From CAVQND01 sp964653485 (GTDB taxonomy: Bacteria > Verrucomicrobiota > Verrucomicrobiia > Limisphaerales > UBA8199), in NCBI GenBank assembly GCA_964653485.1, contig CAZZFF010000009.1:1-64000 (forward strand): a DNA stretch of 64,000 nt, in the 5' to 3' direction. Shown one piece after another: positions 26,747 through 35,375 of the stretch. The position numbers were made by a program, and so were the translations under genes. Position 1 is the first letter of the stretch. Each line of letters opens with the position of its first letter. Below the pieces are notes generated by a model. That model did no database searches. It worked only from the letters and a program-made list of their open reading frames with translations, and had not been told where the DNA came from.

Positions 26747-27502
26747 CTACTTCGCCGGAGAGAACTCCGTCGGAGCCATGAGGACCGATTTCACGCCGTT
26801 TGTGATCGTGAGGGGGCCATCGACCTCTGAATCGGCTTTAGCTTTGACCCAATCCGGGTCGGCTCGGAAGGCCTTCCAGGATGCCTCGCAAGACTGGAGG
26901 CTCGTGTGCGCCAGGATGTAGATGAGCGTCTCCCCGGCGCCGTCCTTCTTCTCGGTGGGTGTAAAATAACCGAACTGGCTCATGCCATGCCTGGCGAACA
27001 GGCCGGTCGTGTGGTCGCGGAAACGGGCCAGGAGGGCGTCGAGCTTGCCCGGGGTGGCGTGGTAGGTGCGCAGCTCAAACACGCGCGGCGAGTCCATGTG
27101 GCCGGGTTTGACGACGGGTGAAAATGCCGTTGCCTCCAGAAAGACCGATTCCACCTTGGTTACCAGCTTGCCGTTTCTCTCGGACTCCTTCACGACAGCC
27201 TGCCAGGCAGGGTCGGCCCCGAACTCCTTCCAGGCCATGGCGCGCGCCTCCCGGCTGGGAAAGGCCAGCAGGTAGGTCAGCTTGTTGTCCGAATTGGTTA
27301 GCGGCGTCCAATAACCGATATTGACCATGCCGTGCTTCTCGAAGAGCGCGGTGGTGTGCTCGCGGAATCGCGCCAACAAATCATCGAGCTTGCCCGGCGC
27401 CGCGTAGTACGTGCGCAGTTCGAAGAAGCGCGCTTCTTCCCCGGCCGCCACCACATTGCAGAGCGCGAGTACCCACGCGAACAACAGAATGAGAGCTTTC
27501 AT
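26747..27502 (-). CDS. Exported protein with two NIPSNAP domains
   Basis: The protein has 251 residues. A signal peptide (MKALILLFAWVLALCNVVAA) fixes the ATG at 27502. Two NIPSNAP repeats follow, each starting FELRTY(Y/H)A(A/T)PGKLD and containing FREHTT or FRDHTT, EKHGM or ARHGM, and a GYWTP or GYFTP segment, at about 28-130 and 140-245. NIPSNAP domains have a ferredoxin-like dimeric barrel fold; bacterial roles are poorly known. It is separated from the glucanotransferase upstream by 148 bp. No catalytic residue can be named. Confidence 0.85.
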   Translation of the reverse strand: MKALILLFAWVLALCNVVAAGEEARFFELRTYYAAPGKLDDLLARFREHTTALFEKHGMVNIGYWTPLTNSDNKLTYLLAFPSREARAMAWKEFGADPAWQAVVKESERNGKLVTKVESVFLEATAFSPVVKPGHMDSPRVFELRTYHATPGKLDALLARFRDHTTGLFARHGMSQFGYFTPTEKKDGAGETLIYILAHTSLQSCEASWKAFRADPDWVKAKADSEVDGPLTITNGVKSVLMAPTEFSPAK

Positions 27503-27650
27503 ATAATCATCGTCTTTTGTCCGGCCCATGCCAGCGGGAACGAGGCGCTTTGTCAAAGGAAAAGTGAGTGCGATCCACCCTTCTGATGAAGACCCCGTCT
27601 CGGCGGGGTGTCCTGCGGCGGCCATGGCACTGAAACCGTTTCCCCCGGCA

Positions 27651-30359
27651 TCAACCATTTCCCCGCCCGACGCAATCTCTCAATTTTCCGTTGAGGCCCT
27701 CGGCGGCGATGAGTTGGTCGAGAGTCAAATGCATCCGGTATCGCCAATAGTTGTTGGGGTTTGCCGGGACATTGATTCGCTCCTCGTCGGGATTCTCTCG
27801 TCGCAGGCGCTCATCGACTCCGAGCAGGTCCTGTAGCTGGAAGACGGCCCACATGGCGGGCGAGGCCGCGTGCTGGGCGAGAATGGCCGCGCTGATCCAG
27901 GTTTCACAAGAGTCGGGCGCCCGGCCCGGTTGGCCGAGTTCCTGGTTGAAGAACCTCTGAATGGCCGCTCTGTCCTCTTTCCACCACCCGCGCAGCGTGC
28001 TCATATCGTGCGTCGAAGGAGTCACCACGCTCAGATAGGGGGCCTCCGCGGGACGGGAGAACTCCTGTCCAAGCCGCTTTGGCATCCGCTGGACCTCGAG
28101 GCTGAGCAAGCCCAGTTCCTTCATCGCCTCCGGGACGCACGCCGGCACCATGCCGAGGTCCTCCCCGCACACGAGCATGTTGGTCACCCTCTTGAGGACG
28201 GCCAGCTTGTCCGTGCCTTCCTTCCGCCAGCAAGCCTCCTGCCGGCGATAGAAGTAATCCACATACAATTCCTTGAGCCGCGTCCGGCTCTGCTCATCGA
28301 GGTCCCTGAAAGAAGAAGTCGTCTCCATCCCGAACCGGAAATGGAACTCCCGCCCGGCCGCGCCCTCGGCATCGAGCAGAATGACATTACTGATCAAATC
28401 AAACAGCCTGTGCCTCAGCCGGGCGGTCTCCTCGGTTTGTTGCAAACCCGAAATGAAATCCTCGACGCGGCGTTGGGTCGAGACCTGCGGCTTCAACTCA
28501 TAGCGGCCCGAGGCCGCGGGGTTGAGGAACCGCTCTTTTACGCCTTCGCTCTCCGCGCCAAACCGCTCCCGCAGCACCGCATCCGTGATGTAAGGCCGGA
28601 GGAACCGGTCGCGGTCGAACCGGATGCCCCGGCTGGCGAACTCATCGAGCTGGACTGGAAGGCAGGGGACAAAATGCCCGAGGATGCCCTCAACCGCATC
28701 GAGGGGGATGCTCCAGATCCGGAAGAAGCCCAGGATGTGATCGATGCGAAAGGCGTCGAAATAACGTCCCATCTGCTCGAACCGGCGCGCCCACCAATCG
28801 AACCCGGTCGCTTTCATCCGCGGCCAATTATAGGTCGGAAACGCCCAGTTTTGTCCCTGGGTCGCGAAAGCATCCGGCGGGGCGCCCGCCTGCATATCCT
28901 GATGAAAAAGGTCGGGCTGCTCCCAGGCATCGGCGCCGGAACGATAAACCCCGATCGCAATGTCCCCCTTGAGAATGACCCCCTTGCTGTGGGCATACTC
29001 AGTCGCCTCCAACAACTGCGTATGCAGGTGGTACTGGATGAAACGGTGGAAGTCCATCTCCTCCGCGGGTTCGGAGCCGTCCGGAGCCAAAGCCGCTACC
29101 TCCTCCGCCTTGTAACCGCGGCAGCGCGGCCATCGGGTGAAGTCCGCGGTGCCAAACTGGTCGCGCAGGAAGCAAAACGCCGCGTAAGGCTCCAGCCAGT
29201 GCCTGTTGCCCTCGAGAAACAGACGATACCCCTTGCTTTCGAAGACCTTCTTCTTCTCGGAAGGGAAAATCTCCTTGAGAAAGCCGAGTTTGGCGCTCAT
29301 CACCGCCTCGTAGTCCACCGCTCCCAGGCCATTAAGGTCCTGTCTGAGTTGTTCCAGCCCTCCCAGCCGCCGACGGTTTTGCGCTGTCGTCACCACTCGG
29401 CTCAAGTTCAAATAGACCGGGTGCAGCGCGAAAGCGGAGATCGCGGAATACGGGTAGGAGTCCTTCCAGCCATGAGTCGCGCACGTATCGTTGACGGGCA
29501 GGATTTGAATCATCTTGAGCCCCGTTAGGCGGCACCAATCGGCGAGGGGCTTCAGGTCGGAAAACTCGCCCACGCCGAAACTGGAATCGCTGCGCAAACT
29601 GAACACCGGCACAGCCACACCCGCGCCTCTCCAAGTGGCGCCCGGCAGCGCGGCGAATCCGTCGTTGAGGATCGTCAGGGTCTCGCGCGAACCTGTGTCG
29701 GGCAGCGTCCGATTGGCGCCTTCCTCGAAGCGAACGAATGCACGGGCCGCGGCGTCGTAAATGCCGTACTTGTACTCCAGAGGCAGCCGCTCCAGGCTGA
29801 GGTCCAGCCCCACGCTGAAATAGTCCTCGCCGGCCAGGCGATTCATCAGCACAGGTTCGACTTTGCTCCACTGGCGCAGCGCCGGGACGCTGCCCAGGAG
29901 ACAGAGCCTCTGGCCCCGGCCCAGCAGCGGCGCCTTGACTCTGAAAATGTGGGTTGCCTTGGATGCGACCGGCCCCCGGTGCTCGACGGGCTCGGGCTTC
30001 AAAAGAACTTGCTTGAACGGCTCCGTGTAAAAAACGTTCCCGGTCTGGCCCGGAGGATTCCACGAATCAACGACCAGCACGTCCTCAGCTTTGAGAGCGG
30101 CAAAGTCGAGCCGCCGATCACCGCCCCAGTCCTGGACCAGAGTGCCGTCAGGCTCGCGCAGCAGATAGCTGTAGCCTGCGCAGGCATCGCCAAGGGCTTC
30201 GGGAGCGACGATCCTTGTGACCTGCCAAAACTCCCCGTTCAAGTATTCCAAGGGAATCGCCCCGCCGGCGCGGCCGCCGCCGAACAACTCATGCTTCCCG
30301 GTCAACCAAAGCGACTGCCCATGATTCGTATGGTATCGCAACCGAAAGGTCAGCCTCAT
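27651..30359 (-). CDS. malQ: 4-alpha-glucanotransferase, DPE2-like (CBM20-CBM20-GH77)
   Basis: The protein has about 902 residues, much longer than bacterial MalQ (about 500-700). Two starch-binding CBM20-like domains lie at about 1-100 and 130-230 (LEYLNGEFWQV, LPLEYKYGIYD), and the GH77 domain follows (VFSLRSDSSFGVGEFSDL). The GH77 nucleophile is in FRIDHILGFFRIW, the acid/base in CGEDLGMVP, and the third acidic residue in VTPSTHDMSTLRGW. This is the architecture of plant cytosolic DPE2, which transfers glucose from maltose to glycan. The start at 30359 begins the first CBM20. No signal peptide is visible. Confidence 0.88.
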   Translation of the reverse strand: MRLTFRLRYHTNHGQSLWLTGKHELFGGGRAGGAIPLEYLNGEFWQVTRIVAPEALGDACAGYSYLLREPDGTLVQDWGGDRRLDFAALKAEDVLVVDSWNPPGQTGNVFYTEPFKQVLLKPEPVEHRGPVASKATHIFRVKAPLLGRGQRLCLLGSVPALRQWSKVEPVLMNRLAGEDYFSVGLDLSLERLPLEYKYGIYDAAARAFVRFEEGANRTLPDTGSRETLTILNDGFAALPGATWRGAGVAVPVFSLRSDSSFGVGEFSDLKPLADWCRLTGLKMIQILPVNDTCATHGWKDSYPYSAISAFALHPVYLNLSRVVTTAQNRRRLGGLEQLRQDLNGLGAVDYEAVMSAKLGFLKEIFPSEKKKVFESKGYRLFLEGNRHWLEPYAAFCFLRDQFGTADFTRWPRCRGYKAEEVAALAPDGSEPAEEMDFHRFIQYHLHTQLLEATEYAHSKGVILKGDIAIGVYRSGADAWEQPDLFHQDMQAGAPPDAFATQGQNWAFPTYNWPRMKATGFDWWARRFEQMGRYFDAFRIDHILGFFRIWSIPLDAVEGILGHFVPCLPVQLDEFASRGIRFDRDRFLRPYITDAVLRERFGAESEGVKERFLNPAASGRYELKPQVSTQRRVEDFISGLQQTEETARLRHRLFDLISNVILLDAEGAAGREFHFRFGMETTSSFRDLDEQSRTRLKELYVDYFYRRQEACWRKEGTDKLAVLKRVTNMLVCGEDLGMVPACVPEAMKELGLLSLEVQRMPKRLGQEFSRPAEAPYLSVVTPSTHDMSTLRGWWKEDRAAIQRFFNQELGQPGRAPDSCETWISAAILAQHAASPAMWAVFQLQDLLGVDERLRRENPDEERINVPANPNNYWRYRMHLTLDQLIAAEGLNGKLRDCVGRGNG

Positions 30360-30436
30360 ACTTGTGAAGTTACAAGGCCGCCGGGGGGATGTCATGGAAG
30401 AATTCTGCGCCTCCGGCGCACCCCGGTCAATCAACG

Positions 30437-31765
30437 TCAAGGCTTTTCAAAAACAAGGTAGAGCGGGCTTTCGTCCACGAGGACCTCGACGCGCCCGGCG
30501 CCGTCCTGTTTGGTGGAAACGGCGGTTGCCCCCGGAGCCAAGGGCATCCGTTGCGCGTCCATGAGCTTGCCAGGCGTGTTCTCAAGCGTGGCGGCGAGGC
30601 TTTTTCCTTCGCCGGCGGGCAACCACACCGCCCAAACAAGCCGCCCCGAGTCATTCTGATATTCCTGCACGCGCAGCCGATCCGGCTCGTTGGTCACGAT
30701 GCGGCTGAAGCGGCAGTCGCCCAGCACGGCCTGCATCTGCGCCAGGGCGTAAAACGAAGGTTTTGGTTGGAAGTGCCGCGTGATACCGGAGCTGCCATGC
30801 ACGGAGGGCTGGTCTTCGTCGTTGAAGAAATAAACATAAGCGCGCTCGACGGGCATGGCCGAAAAGACCAGGAGCGAGCGCACGAGCCATTGAGCCTGGT
30901 GGATGTCGGTCACGCCGACCCATTTGGCAAAGTCACCCGTTGCGGGCTGGGGTTGGGTGGTGCTGTCGTAGCCCATTTCAGTAATCCAAATCGGTTTGCC
31001 GGGCGCGTGGGCGTCGCGCCAGCGGCAGAGCGCCTGGATGTCTTGAAGATAATGCGGCAGCTTCGGGTCCTCCGGGAAACTCCTGCGCCACGTCGGCCAG
31101 CCTTCCAGTTGGGCGTAAGTGTGGACGTTGAGCACGTCGAACAAGTCCGGGAACCTGGAGACGCACTCGACGCTCTTTTCGTAATCGCCGCTTTTGCCGG
31201 CGGTGAGATTGCAGGTGGCGATCTTGAGTCCGGGATCCCCTGCGCGAACGCCCTCCGCCATCGCCTTGAAAAGCCGGCTGTAGTCCGCATCGGTCCATTT
31301 GCCCGGCTCGTTGCCGATTTCGACCGATTCGACGAGCCTGCGTTTGCCCGAAGGTCCGAACTCGCGGGCGAAGGCTTGCCCGTAGGCCCGCGCGTCCGCC
31401 TCGATGTTGGCCCAGTCGGCGCGCTTGATCGACTCGAACATGAGGCACCCGTCAATGCGCCAGCCTTTGTCGCGCCATGAGCCATAGACCTGGCTCCAGT
31501 CCACCCGGTTTTTCGCCAGCGGAAACGGCGGCAGCTCGGCTGTATTGCCGCCCAGGTCCCACTCGATCGGGTGATAATCGCGCACGAGGCGGCAGACTGG
31601 CTGGTAAAGCTCCGGTTTGAACTGCACCGTATGGCCGTTGATGCCGACGAAGTCGCGCATCAGCGGGCGCGGGTCTTCGGCCTTCAGGCAAGGCGCGCCT
31701 GCGGCCAGGAGCGCGCAGAAAACAAGCTGCCTGACCGCGCGGGTGGGAATTCTTGAAACCGGCAT
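30437..31765 (-). CDS. Secreted clan GH-A glycosidase-like protein
   Basis: The protein has 442 residues. A signal peptide (VRQLVFCALLAAGAPCLKAE) supports the start at 31765. The barrel has SVEIGNEPGKW (acid/base Glu after Asn) and PIWITEMGYDS (nucleophile Glu), the two active-site motifs of clan GH-A enzymes such as GH39 and GH5. A short beta-domain follows (VWAVWLPAGEGKSLAATL). The substrate is unknown. It lies 77 bp upstream of the glucanotransferase gene and 61 bp downstream of the uvrA-like gene on the same strand. Confidence 0.75.
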   Translation of the reverse strand: MPVSRIPTRAVRQLVFCALLAAGAPCLKAEDPRPLMRDFVGINGHTVQFKPELYQPVCRLVRDYHPIEWDLGGNTAELPPFPLAKNRVDWSQVYGSWRDKGWRIDGCLMFESIKRADWANIEADARAYGQAFAREFGPSGKRRLVESVEIGNEPGKWTDADYSRLFKAMAEGVRAGDPGLKIATCNLTAGKSGDYEKSVECVSRFPDLFDVLNVHTYAQLEGWPTWRRSFPEDPKLPHYLQDIQALCRWRDAHAPGKPIWITEMGYDSTTQPQPATGDFAKWVGVTDIHQAQWLVRSLLVFSAMPVERAYVYFFNDEDQPSVHGSSGITRHFQPKPSFYALAQMQAVLGDCRFSRIVTNEPDRLRVQEYQNDSGRLVWAVWLPAGEGKSLAATLENTPGKLMDAQRMPLAPGATAVSTKQDGAGRVEVLVDESPLYLVFEKP

Positions 31766-31826
31766 GGGGGACTCATACCGAATCCGGGCCGGAAACGAAA
31801 TGAGAAACTCAGCGCGACGCGAGACG

Positions 31827-34616
31827 TCACGTGGGACCATCCCCGGTTGAGCGGGCGCGATCGAAGACGTGACGGAGAAATCGTCCGGTATGCGACTGTT
31901 TGTGCCGGGCGATCTGTTCGGGGGTGCCTTGGGCCACGATGCGTCCCCCGCCGTCCCCGCCTTCGGGCCCCAGGTCGATGACCCAGTCGGCTTCGGCAAT
32001 GAGGTCGAGGTTGTGTTCGATGACGAGCACGGTGTGTCCGGCATCCACCAAGCGCTGGAGCACCTCGACCAAGCGCTGCACGTCGGCAATGTGGAGGCCG
32101 ATGGTAGGCTCTTCCAGGATGAAGAAATTCCGCTTGGGCAGGCGGCCCAGAGACTCAGGCTCTTTCAACCCGGCGAGCAGATGGGTCACGAGTTTGACGC
32201 GCTGGGCTTCCCCGCCGCTCAGCGTAGGACTCGTCTGGCCAAGCTTGAGATAGCCCAACCCTGTGTCGCAGAGGGCTTGCAACGGGCGCTTGATCCCGGG
32301 CACGCTCCCGAAAAACTCCGCCGCCGCTTCAACCGGCATCTCGAGAACCTGCGCGATGTTCCGGCCATGATAGGCGATGTCGAGTGTTTCCCGGTTGAAC
32401 CGCGTGCCGTCGCACTCCTCGCAGCGGACGAAGGCCGCGGGCAGGAAACTCATCTCCAGCTTGATCGTCCCGGCTCCCTGGCATTCCGGACAGCGGCCCC
32501 GGGGGCTATTGAACGAAAACCGGCTCGGGGAATACCCGCGCAACCGCGCCTCCGGCACCTGGGCGAAGAGTTGGCGAATGGTGTCGAAGAAGCCGACGTA
32601 AGTCGCCGGGACCGAACGCGGGGTTCGGCCAATCGGGGACTGGTCGACCTCATACACGGCGCGGATCGATTCGTAGCCGGAAATACGGGGTGAGGAAGCG
32701 GGTTCCGGGACGGATGAGGAGCCGGGGGCGGCCTTCCGGGATTTGAGGGCGTTTGCCAGGGCGGGCTTGAGACATTCGCGAATCAAGGTGCTCTTGCCGG
32801 AGCCGCTCACGCCGGTCACCAGCACCAGGCGCCCGAGGGGGAAGCAGACCGTCAAATCCTTGAGATTGTTCTTGCGGGCGCTCTCGAGCTTTAGCCATTC
32901 CCGCACCTCGCCTTTTGAACTGTGCCCTTCGGAGGTCTCTTCCGAGGGGGGAGCGGGGAGGGGTTTGGGTGTTCGGCCCTCGGACCTCACGCCCCTGCGG
33001 CGTCCTCGCGAGGGGTAGGTCCTGCGGGCGCGCAGGCACTTGCCCGTGATGGACTCCGGATGGCGGAGCAATTCCGCCAGGGTGCCGGCGGCCACGACCT
33101 GGCCCCCGTGGACGCCGGCGCCGGGGCCCAGGTCGATGATGTAGTCGGCCCGGCGCATCGTCTCTTCGTCGTGCTCAACCACCAGGACGGAGTTGCCGCG
33201 CGACTTGAGCTTTTCGAGCGCGGCGAGCAACTGCTGGTTGTCCCGCGGGTGAAGGCCGATGGTCGGCTCATCGAGGATATAGAGCACGCCGCTGAGATTG
33301 GAGCCGAGTTGCGCGGCCAGGCGGATGCGCTGGCCCTCTCCGCCCGAGAGGGTGGGGACGCCCCGGCCCAGTTGGAGGTAGCCCAACCCCACCTGGCACA
33401 GGAACCTCAGCCGCTCGCGAATCTCCGGAAGGATGTCCCGCGCGATAAGCCCCGCCCTTCCTTTGAACCTCACGCGCTCAAAGACCTCGCGGGCCCTTTG
33501 GACGGGCAGTTGGGAAAAGGCCTCGATGGTGGGCGCGCGCTCGAAATCGCCCGGCTCGAATCTGCCGTCGCGGAGGTCGAGCCGCACGGCGCGCGCCACC
33601 GCGTTCAACCGCGCGCCCTGACACTCGGGACAAATCTCCCGGCTTCCTTCCTGCCAGTCGTACCACGATTCCTCGATGTCATCGGCCCGCGCCCCGCGGT
33701 CCACATCCGGCAGATAAAACAGTTCGCCGAAGCCCCGACACCGCGGGCACCAGCCCTGGGGCGAATTGTAGCTGAAGTTCTTCGGGTCCAGCGGCTCGAA
33801 CGAGCGTCCGCATCCCGGGCAGGCGCGTTCGGTGGAATGCACCGAACAATGCCCGGTGTTGTCAAGGGCCAGCAGCATGCCCTTGCCCAATTCGAGGGTC
33901 TCCTCGATCAGTTGTTGGGGCGTTCCGGAGGCGCGCCCCGCCGCCTTTCGGCGCCCGTGCAACGCCCCGACCACGATCTCGACGTCGTGTTCCCGGAATC
34001 GGTCCAGCCGCAACCGCTCCTCCGTCGAGCGCAGCTTCCCGTCCGCCCGGACCTGGGCGTAGCCGTGTTTGGCGGCCCACTCGGCCACGTCGGTGTGAAA
34101 GCCCTTGCGATTCTTGATCATCGGCGCCAGCAGGAGAAGCTCGCCGCGCCGCCGCGACTCGGCCTGCAGCCGGCGGCCCACCTCGTCCCGGGTTTGGGCC
34201 TCCACGGGAACCCGGCAATCGGGGCAGTACTGTGTCCCCAGCCGGGCAAAGAGCAGGCGCACGAAGTGGTAAACCTCAGTCACCGTGGCCACGGTGCTCT
34301 TGCCGCCCCCGCGGCTGGACCGCTGCTCGATGCTCACCGTCGGGGGAATGCCGGTGATGAGGTCCACGTCCGGGCGCGAGAGCTGTTCGACGAACTGCCG
34401 GGCATACACGTTCATCGAATCGAGGAAACGCCGCTGTCCCTCGGCGAAAAGCAGGTCGAATGCCAGCGTGCTCTTGCCCGAACCGCTCACGCCCGTGACC
34501 ACGACAAAGCAATCGCGCGGCACGCCAAGCGACAGGTTCTTCAGGTTGTGCTCGCGCGCGCCGTGAATGGCAATGACGCCCCGGGTGCCGGCGGTCAGTT
34601 CGGTTCCCTCAAACAC
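31827..34616 (-). CDS. uvrA: UvrA-like excinuclease subunit (929 aa)
   Basis: The protein has 929 residues, close to canonical UvrA (about 940). It has two ABC ATPase halves with Walker A motifs VSGSGKST in each half and signatures LSGGEGQRIRLA and LSGGEAQRVKL. The UvrB-binding region (CPDCRVPVEAQTRDEVGRRL), first zinc module (CPGCGRSFEPL, CPRCRGFG) and second zinc module (CPECQGAG, CEECDGTR) are intact. UvrA recognises DNA lesions in nucleotide excision repair. The linker between halves carries a Pro/Arg-rich insert (RARRTYPSRGRRRG). The second paralogue is 760 bp upstream on the same strand. Confidence 0.92.
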   Translation of the reverse strand: MFEGTELTAGTRGVIAIHGAREHNLKNLSLGVPRDCFVVVTGVSGSGKSTLAFDLLFAEGQRRFLDSMNVYARQFVEQLSRPDVDLITGIPPTVSIEQRSSRGGGKSTVATVTEVYHFVRLLFARLGTQYCPDCRVPVEAQTRDEVGRRLQAESRRRGELLLLAPMIKNRKGFHTDVAEWAAKHGYAQVRADGKLRSTEERLRLDRFREHDVEIVVGALHGRRKAAGRASGTPQQLIEETLELGKGMLLALDNTGHCSVHSTERACPGCGRSFEPLDPKNFSYNSPQGWCPRCRGFGELFYLPDVDRGARADDIEESWYDWQEGSREICPECQGARLNAVARAVRLDLRDGRFEPGDFERAPTIEAFSQLPVQRAREVFERVRFKGRAGLIARDILPEIRERLRFLCQVGLGYLQLGRGVPTLSGGEGQRIRLAAQLGSNLSGVLYILDEPTIGLHPRDNQQLLAALEKLKSRGNSVLVVEHDEETMRRADYIIDLGPGAGVHGGQVVAAGTLAELLRHPESITGKCLRARRTYPSRGRRRGVRSEGRTPKPLPAPPSEETSEGHSSKGEVREWLKLESARKNNLKDLTVCFPLGRLVLVTGVSGSGKSTLIRECLKPALANALKSRKAAPGSSSVPEPASSPRISGYESIRAVYEVDQSPIGRTPRSVPATYVGFFDTIRQLFAQVPEARLRGYSPSRFSFNSPRGRCPECQGAGTIKLEMSFLPAAFVRCEECDGTRFNRETLDIAYHGRNIAQVLEMPVEAAAEFFGSVPGIKRPLQALCDTGLGYLKLGQTSPTLSGGEAQRVKLVTHLLAGLKEPESLGRLPKRNFFILEEPTIGLHIADVQRLVEVLQRLVDAGHTVLVIEHNLDLIAEADWVIDLGPEGGDGGGRIVAQGTPEQIARHKQSHTGRFLRHVFDRARSTGDGPT

Positions 34617-34746
34617 GCCTGCACTTTAGACGCAGCGCGGTTCGCGCGCAACCGGAGAGGGGCGGGTTTCGGAGGCCGCAACTTACAAACCGCTCCCGCT
34701 TTTTGTTTTGGCTTGAGGGAGAGGACGGCTCATGTATGATTCATCC

Positions 34747-35013
34747 ATGAAGTGCGATACGTATCCGCTTGCCATGCCGAGCGAGTTGCTCGATGAAGTC
34801 CGCCAGACGGCCAAGGCAACCGGCCTTTCCATGGCTGACGCGATGCGTCAGAGCATGAAGTTGGGCTTGCCCAAGCTGCGGGAGCAATTGTCCAGCCCTT
34901 CTCTGAGGCCCTTTACGGCGGCGGAGACTAAGGCCGCCTTCAAGAGGGACAAGGAGTGGGAGGCATTCGAATCGGCGATGACGAACGTGCCTTTCTCACC
35001 GCCCGAAGAATGA
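34747..35013 (+). CDS. Antitoxin-like small protein of a MazF/PemK-type pair
   Basis: The protein has 88 residues. The N-terminal half (DTYPLAMPSELLDEVRQTAKATGLSMADAM) looks like a ribbon-helix-helix DNA-binding domain. The C-terminal half (KRDKEWEAFESAM) is acidic and probably unstructured, as expected for a toxin-neutralising tail. The ATG at 34747 is preferred to 34732. The stop overlaps the toxin start by 4 bp (ATGA). It probably represses its own operon (inference from family). The pair sits between two uvrA-like genes that run the other way. Confidence 0.7.
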   Translation: MKCDTYPLAMPSELLDEVRQTAKATGLSMADAMRQSMKLGLPKLREQLSSPSLRPFTAAETKAAFKRDKEWEAFESAMTNVPFSPPEE

Positions 35014-35333
35014 ACGCGTGGGAGATCTGGAGTTATCAGCCGGCGGGTTGGCCGACGGCTCACCCCGCGGTCATCGTGTCTCATCCGGCGCGGGTGGCCA
35101 GCAAGCCGGATGTCACGGTGGTCATGTGCGCTTCACAGCAGGCCACTCGACTCCCTGAGCCTCACGAGGTCATTCTGGACGCGGCGGACGGTTTGAGTTG
35201 GCCGACATTGTGCAAGTGCGACCTCCTGTACGCGGTCAAGAAGTCCACCCTCACCCACTTTCGAGGGGTTGTCACCGCGGAACGGAAAAAACAAATCATC
35301 GCGACGATCATCCGGGCCAACGGATGGCTTTGA
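35010..35333 (+). CDS. PemK/MazF-type toxin-like protein
   Basis: The protein has 107 residues, normal for the PemK/MazF family. It starts NAWEIWSYQPAGWPTAHPAVIVS, the usual short beta-barrel opening (GDIW...RPAVIVS). CDLLYAVKKSTLTHFRGVVT matches the conserved strand where toxins have C(D)...V.K..L....G.L. MazF-like toxins are endoribonucleases that cut mRNA. The first motif (usually RGE) is absent and the family match is loose, so activity is uncertain. It is coupled to the antitoxin by ATGA. Confidence 0.65.
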   Translation: MNAWEIWSYQPAGWPTAHPAVIVSHPARVASKPDVTVVMCASQQATRLPEPHEVILDAADGLSWPTLCKCDLLYAVKKSTLTHFRGVVTAERKKQIIATIIRANGWL

Positions 35334-35375
35334 CGCCTCTATCCGGCAACCGCCGGATTCTTGTAGAGGATGCTC

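Noticed and set aside
27870..29528. A 552-residue open frame on the plus strand
   Set aside because: It is antisense to the glucanotransferase, whose GH77 motifs are complete.
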